DNA from: Paracoccaceae bacterium
Lineage (GTDB): Bacteria > Pseudomonadota > Alphaproteobacteria > Rhodobacterales > Rhodobacteraceae
Direction of reading: 5' to 3'
DNA: 5,843 nt
Assembly (NCBI GenBank): GCA_015487335.1
Contig: WFPZ01000120.1
Location: forward strand, 1 to 5,843
A model generated the notes under the pieces. It was given only the letters and a program-made list of their open reading frames with translations, ran no database searches and had not been told where the DNA came from. Below, piece by piece: positions 1 through 5,843 of this stretch. Within the stretch, counting starts at the first letter, position 1. The number at the start of each line of letters is the position of its first letter. Made by a program: the position numbers and the translations under genes.

Positions 1-165
1 CTCAAGCCCGGCGACAGCTGGTGCCTGTGCGCCGGACGTTTCCTGCAGGCCCATGACGAGGGCTGCGCGCCGCAAATCAGGCTGGAGGCCACCCATCTGC
101 GCGCGCTCGACGTGGTGCCGCTGGGGGTGCTGCGCGCCTATGATCCGGATTTCGCCGGGGAGTGA
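1..165 (+). CDS. DUF2237 family protein, C-terminal fragment
   Basis: The reading frame is open from the window edge and ends at TGA 163-165, giving the last 54 residues of a protein whose start lies outside the window. I recognise the pattern of the DUF2237 family of small (roughly 120-residue) bacterial proteins of unknown function: a Lys-Pro-Gly-Asp-x-Trp-Cys-Leu-Cys motif at visible residues 2-10 and a Leu-Glu-Ala-Thr-His motif at 28-32, followed by the short C-terminal segment ending the domain. Cys8, Cys10, Cys22 and His32 could in principle bind metal or be redox active, but no activity is established for the family as far as I know. The gene converges on the LuxR-type gene on the other strand and their 3' ends overlap by 28 bp (138-165). 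No intrinsic terminator is visible after its stop. The family call comes from motif recall; the missing N-terminus limits certainty. Confidence 0.8.
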   Translation, partial: LKPGDSWCLCAGRFLQAHDEGCAPQIRLEATHLRALDVVPLGVLRAYDPDFAGE

Positions 166-740
166 TCGTTCAAAATCCCCTCGCCCATCAGATCCTCGAT
201 GAACAGGCTGAGCAGCTGCGGCCGCCCGCTGACCCCGGCCTTGCGGTAGATCGCGTTGGTCTGCGCCTTGACGGTGCCTTCGCTGGTCTTTCGCAGCTCG
301 GCGATTTCCTGGGTGGAAAGCCCCTTGATGGCAAACAGCGCCACGTCGCGCTCGGACGGGGTGAGGCCCCAGGCATCGAACTTCTCTTCCAGCAGTTCCA
401 TGAAGGCCCCCGAGGCGAGGCGCAGCTGGTCCTCCGCATGCTGGCGCCGCTTGACGGAACGGCGCAGCGCCACGCCGCCCAGGATGAAACCCAGCACCAG
501 CCCCACCGCAGCGCCGATTTCCAGCAACTCGCGGGTCTGCCAGTTAAGCGGAATGGTGCGCAGCCCGAGGATGCCCGCGAAAATGTCATAGACGAAGAAA
601 AATGTCGTCGTGGCCTGAATGATCAGGATGGCGAGAATAATGATCCCGTCTTTCACTCTGAACCTGCCCCGTCTTTCCGTCGGCCGAACCCGACCGCGCC
701 CGGCAGCAGCGCCGGGCGAAAATCTGGCTTGTCGCGTCAT
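138..740 (-). CDS. Membrane-anchored LuxR-family helix-turn-helix transcriptional regulator
   Basis: Read from the ATG at 740 this is a 200-residue protein. Order of parts: a basic, Arg-rich N-terminus (1-30), a first transmembrane helix (about 32-54), a short likely periplasmic loop (about 55-73), a second transmembrane helix (about 74-92), a charged helical linker (93-120), and a LuxR/GerE-type helix-turn-helix (about 126-185). The latter has the typical LTPSERDV opening, the GLSTQEIAELR scaffold helix and the SEGTVKAQTNAIYRKAG recognition segment. The arrangement predicts both termini in the cytoplasm. No receiver, PAS or autoinducer domain is present, so any signal would have to come through the membrane segments or a partner. 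It follows the acidic PepSY-like gene by 30 bp (741-770) and is probably co-transcribed with it. The start is uncertain: a TTG lies two codons upstream (746). A GTG at 656 has a better-placed purine-rich GGGGCAGG sequence and would remove the basic N-terminus, leaving about 172 residues with both helices and the DNA-binding domain. Regulator identity is clear; its targets are unknown. Confidence 0.88.
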   Translation of the reverse strand: MTRQARFSPGAAAGRGRVRPTERRGRFRVKDGIIILAILIIQATTTFFFVYDIFAGILGLRTIPLNWQTRELLEIGAAVGLVLGFILGGVALRRSVKRRQHAEDQLRLASGAFMELLEEKFDAWGLTPSERDVALFAIKGLSTQEIAELRKTSEGTVKAQTNAIYRKAGVSGRPQLLSLFIEDLMGEGILNDHSPAKSGS

Positions 741-770
741 ATGCAATGCTTCGGCGATATTGGCTAGCCG

Positions 771-1241
771 TCAATCATCTTCGTCGTCGCTGTCATCGCT
801 GCCGTCATCTTCTCTGTCGTCGCGACTGTCATCGCCGTCATCCTCGGCGTCGCTGTCATCATCATCGTCGGCGTCGTCGTTTCTGTCGCCGCCGTCGCTG
901 TCGTCATCGCCGCTCCGGTCGCCGGAATCGTCGTCATCGTCGTCGTCTTCCAGCTCTTCGCGGTCGAAATAGCCCGACGGGCTGGAGCCGTCCGGGGCAA
1001 CGGGCTCCCAGAAATCGCGCAGGATTTCCCCCGTGCGCGGGCTGATGATGATCTCGCGCCAGTACTGATCGCTCAGAGCCAGTATCCGCACGCGCCCCAG
1101 CCAGGTCCGCGAGATGCGGATCTCGGTGTAGCCCTGATTGCGCAGCATGGCGATGATCTGGTCCGTCACGCTGGCGGGCTGGGCGGCGGCCGGCGAGGCG
1201 AGAACCGCCACGATGCCTGCCAGGAAAGCTCTGCGTTCCAT
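771..1241 (-). CDS. Exported PepSY-like protein with Asp-rich C-terminal tail (156 aa)
   Basis: The ATG at 1241 is chosen because GAGGGG sits just upstream (1245-1250) and the protein then begins with a clean signal peptide; the frame stays open upstream to 1325 without a better start. Residues 1-20 are a signal sequence with a likely cleavage after Ala-Ala-Ala (18-20). Its Arg3-Arg4-x-Phe-Leu core resembles a Tat signal, though Sec export is possible. Residues 25-78 are a PepSY-like domain (helix, then strands, including T39-E-I-R-I and W-L-G-R-V-R-I, and an S-P-R-T-G-E-I turn at 67-73). Residues 98-156 are a low-complexity tail with 39 Asp/Glu among 59 residues, interrupted by Ser, Gly and a few Arg. 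PepSY domains are known as small extracytoplasmic modules, often in peptidase inhibitors or signalling partners; this protein's function is not known. The core aligns without gaps to the neighbouring larger protein (1355-1996). The acidic tail may bind Ca2+ or other cations (inference). Confidence 0.85.
   Translation of the reverse strand: MERRAFLAGIVAVLASPAAAQPASVTDQIIAMLRNQGYTEIRISRTWLGRVRILALSDQYWREIIISPRTGEILRDFWEPVAPDGSSPSGYFDREELEDDDDDDDSGDRSGDDDSDGGDRNDDADDDDDSDAEDDGDDSRDDREDDGSDDSDDEDD
774..950 (-). repeat. Imperfect GAC/GAT trinucleotide tract encoding the acidic tail
   Basis: This tract encodes residues 98-156 of the smaller acidic protein. On the plus strand it reads as a long run of GTC and ATC triplets broken by GCT, GCC, TTC and others. 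About 35 of the codons are Asp, of which roughly a third are GAT and the rest GAC. That is more mixed than in the neighbouring gene, suggesting an older or more diverged repeat. It stays in frame to the stop codon. Confidence 0.85.
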
Positions 1242-1354
1242 TTTCCCCTCGCGATGTTGCGCGCAGGCACGATGTGAAGACCTCACCGCGCCTGCGCCTG
1301 ATCGGCCCATCGGGCGCCCCATCACACGCCACCGGGCCCTTCCGTCAGATGATT

Positions 1355-1996
<642 letters not shown>

Positions 1997-2096
1997 CGGT
2001 CTTGCCCTTTCGAATGTCCGAATGCTTGCTCGCGCCGCCCTGTGCGGCTGACACCCGGAACATTCCCCATCCGCAGCCCCGGCACCATTGCTCTGG

Positions 2097-2141
2097 GGTT
2101 TATCCGGCGTCGCATAAACCTGCCGAATAGGAAAATAAACC
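2097..2141. promoter_or_regulatory. Candidate operator: three copies of GGTTTAT/ATAAACC
   Basis: The heptamer GGTTTAT occurs at 2097-2103 and its reverse complement ATAAACC at 2114-2120 and 2135-2141. The first two form an inverted repeat spanning 24 bp with a 10-bp centre. The second and third are a direct repeat with start-to-start spacing of 21 bp, two helical turns. The cluster is the AT-richest part of the gap between trpB and the acidic protein gene, about 100-145 bp upstream of that gene's start on the minus strand. This looks like a binding site for a dimeric regulator placed on one face of the DNA. The regulator is unknown; the nearby LuxR-type protein is one candidate. I could not assign convincing -35/-10 boxes. 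Confidence 0.4.
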
Positions 2142-2209
2142 TCAGTTTACGGGATTTCCCGCCGACTCAGGGCGTTTGCGGCAGCCATGCGGCAGAAGGA
2201 TGGCGGCAA

Positions 2210-3441
<1,232 letters not shown>

Positions 3442-3445
<4 letters not shown>

Positions 3446-4095
3446 CTGAGTTCCCCCCGCGCGGCCTTCATGAAATCCGCGATAAGTCTTTCATCCTTCA
3501 CCCCCGGCGCGCTTTCCACGCCCGAGGAAACATCCACCTGTTTCGCCCCGGTCAGGGCAATGGCCTCGGACACGTTGGCCGGGGTCAGCCCGCCGGCCAG
3601 CATCCAGGGCAGCGGCCAGCGGCGGCCCGAGATCAGCCGCCAGTCGAAGGCCACCCCGCGCCCGCCCGGCAGTGCGGCGCCCTCGGGCGGCTTGGCATCC
3701 ACCAGGATCTGGTCGGCCACCTGGGCGTATTCTTCCAGCGCCGGCAGATCGGCCTCGCCGGCCACCCCCACCGCCTTCATCACCGGCAGGCCGAAGCGGG
3801 CGCGGATCGCGGCCACCCGGGCGGGGCTTTCGGAGCCGTGCAGCTGAAGCATGTCGAGCGGCACCCGGTCCACGATCTCGTCAAGGGCCGCATCGTCGGC
3901 ATCCACCGTGAGCGCCACCTTGGCCACCCCCGGCGGCACCTCGAGCGCCAGTTCCGCGGCACGCGCCACGCCGAGGTTGCGCGGCGAGCGCGCGAAGAAG
4001 ACGAAGCCCACATAGGCAGCGCCCGCCTCTACCGCCGCGCGCAGGGCCTGCGCGTCGGTCAGGCCGCAGATCTTTACCCGGACAGAATTTTCCAT
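3442..4095 (-). CDS. trpF: Phosphoribosylanthranilate isomerase
   Basis: A 217-residue TIM-barrel enzyme that converts N-(5'-phosphoribosyl)anthranilate to the ribulose form in tryptophan biosynthesis. The N-terminal strand VKICGLT carries the catalytic base Cys10. The Q-L-H-G strand follows at 85-88, and I-L-V-D supplies the catalytic acid Asp133. The phosphate-binding loops are LPGGRG (142-147), AGGL (167-170) and DVSSGVE (188-194). It is monofunctional, not fused to trpC. I chose the ATG at 4095 because AGGTG lies six bases upstream (4102-4106); a GTG at 4104 would add three residues but overlaps that ribosome site. It lies 24 nt after lapA and overlaps trpB by the ATGA junction, which fits equimolar expression with trpB as part of the ihfB-lapA-trpF-trpB group. 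Confidence 0.97.
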
Positions 4096-4119
4096 GCGCC
4101 GCACCTAGCGCGTCCCGGC

Positions 4120-4464
4120 TCAGGTCTCAAGCAGCGCCAGCACATCGTCCTTCTGCCCGCCTTCTTTCTGCTTCAGCCGGCCAAGCTCGCGCTCCAGCCT
4201 TTCCTTCTCGCGGCGCTGGGCGGCGGCCTGGGCGCGGTGCTTGTGCTCGCGCAGCCACTCCCAGACGAAGCCGATCACCAGCCCGGCGATCACCCCGCCG
4301 AAGATCACCAGAAACAGCGGCAGCGTGACCTGGTTGCGAATTCCCGTGACGGCGGCCAGATCGTCGGTGAGCAGACGCAACGTCACCGGCTCGCGGTTGG
4401 CCAGGGCCACGGTGATCAGAACAATGGCGACAACCGCCAGAAAGGCATAGCGAAGGTAGCGCAC
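4120..4464 (-). CDS. lapA: LapA domain-containing small membrane protein
   Basis: A 114-residue inner-membrane protein of the LapA (YciS-like, formerly DUF1049) family. It has a first transmembrane helix at about 4-22, the family's A-N-R-x-P-V-T-L signature right after it (22-29), a second helix at about 47-69, and a charged, probably coiled-coil cytoplasmic tail (72-101). In enterobacteria the LapA protein works with LapB in controlling lipopolysaccharide synthesis through LpxC turnover. No lapB is adjacent here, and whether the function is conserved in this lineage is uncertain. The start is a GTG at 4464, supported by AGGA at 4473-4476 with 8-base spacing; that ribosome site lies within the final codons of ihfB, whose stop ends 4 nt before the GTG, so the genes are likely coupled. 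Confidence 0.88.
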   Translation of the reverse strand: MRYLRYAFLAVVAIVLITVALANREPVTLRLLTDDLAAVTGIRNQVTLPLFLVIFGGVIAGLVIGFVWEWLREHKHRAQAAAQRREKERLERELGRLKQKEGGQKDDVLALLET

Positions 4465-4468
4465 GCCG

Positions 4469-4756
4469 TCATTCCTGCTTGCCGTTCAGCCGGTCTCGCA
4501 GAAGCTTGCCGGTCTTGAAGAAGGGCACGTATTTTTCCTCCACCTGAACGCTTTCGCCGGTGCGCGGGTTGCGGCCGATGCGCGCCTCGCGCTTCTTCAC
4601 CGAGAACGCCCCGAATCCGCGCAGTTCCACCCGGTCGCCACGGGCCATCGCCTCGATGATCTCTTCGAAAATCGTGTTCACGATGCGCTCGACGTCGCGA
4701 TGATAGAGATGAGGATTTTCATCCGCGATTTTCTGGATCAGCTCCGACCGGATCAT
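4469..4756 (-). CDS. ihfB: Integration host factor subunit beta
   Basis: A 95-residue member of the HU/IHF family of DNA-bending proteins; the length matches the IHF beta subunit (94 residues in E. coli). It opens with the IHF-beta style MIRSELIQKIA, then has the dimerisation helices, the G-F-G-A-F strand turn (47-51), and the DNA-intercalating arm G-R-N-P-R-T-G (61-67), whose Pro64 inserts between base pairs. It pairs with the alpha subunit, encoded elsewhere, to bend DNA in promoters, recombination sites and origins. The beta rather than HU assignment rests on the N-terminal pattern and the position directly after rpsA, the usual place for ihfB. The ATG at 4756 has a run of G on the coding strand at 4766-4771 as ribosome site with 9-base spacing. 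It is the first gene of the leftward operon that continues into lapA, trpF and trpB. Confidence 0.95.
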   Translation of the reverse strand: MIRSELIQKIADENPHLYHRDVERIVNTIFEEIIEAMARGDRVELRGFGAFSVKKREARIGRNPRTGESVQVEEKYVPFFKTGKLLRDRLNGKQE

Positions 4757-5010
4757 TCCTGCTATCCCCCCTGTATAAACTTTTTCGGCGCAAACAGTTC
4801 GACAGCGTCACTACCGTTGCGACTATATGAACTTTCGCGCCTTGCACAAACAGGAACCGTCACATCCCCGGCAGAAAACCGGCACCACCTGCCGAATCTG
4901 CCCTTCTCCGGCTCTTTCCGGGGGCCAAGAGCGCGCGAAACGGCGGCGGGGTGGCATTTTCCGCTACGGCGAAACCATTGATTCGGGGCGGTTTCCCGGA
5001 GAACGGTCTC
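4757..5010. other. Intergenic region between the rpsA terminator and ihfB
   Basis: No convincing gene is present. The half next to ihfB holds the candidate promoter (4822-4849) and a leader of about 60 nt. The other half has only weak inverted repeats: CGGCA/TGCCG with a 5-base loop at 4880-4894, and GCTCTT/AAGAGC with a 10-base loop at 4911-4932. Neither has a T-tract or other sign of function. Frames of 85-95 codons that cross this region lack family resemblance and overlap the terminator or promoter, so I do not call them. Confidence 0.6.
4822..4849 (-). promoter_or_regulatory. Candidate sigma-70-type promoter for ihfB-lapA-trpF-trpB
   Basis: On the minus strand TTGTGC (4844-4849) and TATAGT (4822-4827) are separated by 16 bases. 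The -10 matches five of six consensus positions and the -35 keeps the key TTG. Transcription would start near 4815, giving a leader of about 60 nt before the ihfB ATG. It lies just downstream of the rpsA terminator, where the operon needs its own promoter. A second -10-like TATACA at 4772-4777 is too close to the gene and has no good -35. Confidence 0.5.
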
Positions 5011-5049
5011 AAAATGAAACCCCGCGGCCATTGCCGGCCGCGGGGCGTT
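5011..5049 (-). terminator. Intrinsic terminator of rpsA
   Basis: A perfect 10-bp GC-only stem (CCCCGCGGCC, 5036-5045 read on the minus strand, with GGCCGCGGGG at 5020-5029) closes a 6-base loop (GGCAAT). It is followed on the minus strand by TTTCATTTT (5011-5019). GAAA on the 5' side could pair with the first TTTC to lengthen the stem after a small bulge. It begins about 25 nt after the rpsA stop codon and faces the same way, so it should end the rpsA transcript and separate it from ihfB. Confidence 0.9.
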
Positions 5050-5070
5050 TCGACGATACGAGAGGAAGGC

Positions 5071-5843
5071 CTATTCCTTCTCGGTGTTCTTGAGCACCGC
5101 CCCGAGGATATCGCCCAGCGAGGCCCCTGAATCGGAGGAGCCGTATTGCGCCACGGCTTCCTTTTCCTCGGCGATCTCGCGAGCCTTGATCGACAGGCCG
5201 AGACGGCGGGTTTTCGGGTCGATGTTGGTGACCCGCACATCCACCTTGTCGCCCACCTGGAAGCGCTCGGGGCGCTGTTCGGCCCGGTCGCGGGACAGAT
5301 CCGAGCGGCGGATGAAGGATTTCATGCCCTCGTATTCCACCTCGATGCCGCCCGTCTCGATGGCCGTCACCGTGACGGTGATGACCGAGCCGCGCTTGAC
5401 CCCGTCAATCGCCTCGGCAAAGGCATCGCCGCCCAGCGCCTTGATCGAAAGCGAGATGCGCTCCTTCTCGACATCCACCTCGGTGACCACGGCCTTGACG
5501 ATATCGCCCTTGCGGTAGTTCTTGATCGCCTCTTCGCCGCGCTGGTCCCAGCTCAGGTCGGAGAGGTGGACCATGCCGTCGATATCGTTGTCGAGGCCGA
5601 TGAACAGGCCGAATTCGGTGATGTTCTTGACCTCGCCCTCGACCACGGTCCCCACCGGGTGGGTTTCGGCGAAAACCTCCCACGGGTTGCGCTGGGTCTG
5701 CTTGAGCCCCAGGGAGACGCGCCGCTTGGCCGGGTCGATCTCCAGCACCATGACCTCGACCTCCTGGGAGGTGGAGACGATCTTGCCGGGATGGACGTTC
5801 TTCTTGGTCCAGGACATTTCCGAGACGTGCACCAGCCCCTCGA
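5071..5843 (-). CDS. rpsA: 30S ribosomal protein S1, C-terminal part
   Basis: The frame runs in from the right edge and ends at 5071, giving the last 256 residues of a protein that is normally about 550-570 residues in alphaproteobacteria; the start is outside the window. Three S1 (OB-fold) repeats are visible: the end of one (GLVHVSEMSW ... IDPAKRRVSLGLK), a complete one (GTVVEGEVKNITEFGLFIGL ... VDVEKERISLSIKAL), and a more diverged last one (GSVITVTVTAIETGGIEVEY ... IDPKTRRLGLSIKA). A Glu/Ser-rich tail then ends in L-G-D-I-L-G-A-V-L-K-N, typical of alphaproteobacterial S1. The protein binds mRNA on the small ribosomal subunit and helps initiation, especially on messages with weak Shine-Dalgarno sites or structure. 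The strong terminator just after the stop shows that this is the end of its transcription unit. Confidence 0.97.
   Translation of the reverse strand, partial: EGLVHVSEMSWTKKNVHPGKIVSTSQEVEVMVLEIDPAKRRVSLGLKQTQRNPWEVFAETHPVGTVVEGEVKNITEFGLFIGLDNDIDGMVHLSDLSWDQRGEEAIKNYRKGDIVKAVVTEVDVEKERISLSIKALGGDAFAEAIDGVKRGSVITVTVTAIETGGIEVEYEGMKSFIRRSDLSRDRAEQRPERFQVGDKVDVRVTNIDPKTRRLGLSIKAREIAEEKEAVAQYGSSDSGASLGDILGAVLKNTEKE

Noticed and set aside
764..1000. Thr/Met/Ala-rich minus-strand frames over the repeat tracts (also 1345-1542)
   Set aside because: Shifted-frame readings of the GAC repeats give ATG- and ACG-rich strings; the in-frame Asp reading joins a signal peptide and a folded domain and is clearly the gene.
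619..1045. Ser-rich and Arg-rich plus-strand frames across the first acidic tract
   Set aside because: These are out-of-frame or antisense translations of the trinucleotide repeat, with no ribosome site or domain.
1242..1354. Terminator or promoter between the two acidic genes
   Set aside because: Short GC-rich complementary pieces exist (for example GCCC/GGGC near 1310) but there is no T-tract, and no convincing -35/-10 pair was found.
2150..2161. Small hairpin CGGGA-TT-TCCCG after trpB as a terminator
   Set aside because: The stem is only 5 bp with a 2-base loop, which is too tight, and no T-run follows on the minus strand.
4762..5031. Minus-strand 89-codon frame between rpsA and ihfB
   Set aside because: It starts inside the rpsA terminator hairpin and runs through the candidate promoter, with no family resemblance.

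Overview
This window is high-GC chromosomal DNA from an alphaproteobacterium, most likely of the Rhodobacterales (Rhodobacteraceae/Paracoccaceae). The assignment rests on the gene order rpsA - ihfB - lapA - trpF - trpB, known from that order, and on the character of the proteins. Taxonomy is inferred from layout and sequence recall, not from a search. Every gene except the first fragment is on the minus strand, so the window is best read from right to left.

Right part (2210-5843, housekeeping): the C-terminal half of rpsA (ribosomal protein S1) runs in from the right edge and ends at a strong intrinsic terminator. A 250-bp gap follows, carrying a plausible sigma-70-type promoter, and then a tight gene group: ihfB (IHF beta subunit), lapA (small two-helix membrane protein), trpF (phosphoribosylanthranilate isomerase) and trpB (tryptophan synthase beta chain). 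The junctions are 4 nt, 24 nt and an ATGA stop/start overlap, so this is almost certainly one transcription unit. trpA is not in the window.

Middle part (1997-2209): a 213-bp intergenic region with locally AT-rich patches. It holds three copies of a 7-bp GGTTTAT/ATAAACC motif, two forming an inverted repeat and two a direct repeat exactly 21 bp apart. This is a candidate operator/promoter region for the genes to its left.

Left part (138-1996, accessory): three co-directional genes. The first two encode exported, PepSY-like small proteins that align without gaps over 30 core residues, so they look like diverged tandem duplicates. Each ends in a roughly 60-residue tail made almost wholly of Asp and Glu. 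The third, 30 bp downstream, encodes a membrane-anchored LuxR-type DNA-binding protein with two transmembrane helices and no recognisable sensor domain. The natural reading is a small regulatory/envelope locus in which the exported acidic proteins and the membrane regulator work together, perhaps around divalent cations or envelope state. That function is inference. The regulator gene converges on and overlaps by 28 bp the end of a DUF2237-family gene entering from the left edge.

The most interesting material is the left locus: the paired poly-acidic PepSY-like proteins, the GAC-type trinucleotide tracts encoding their tails, and the repeat cluster upstream.
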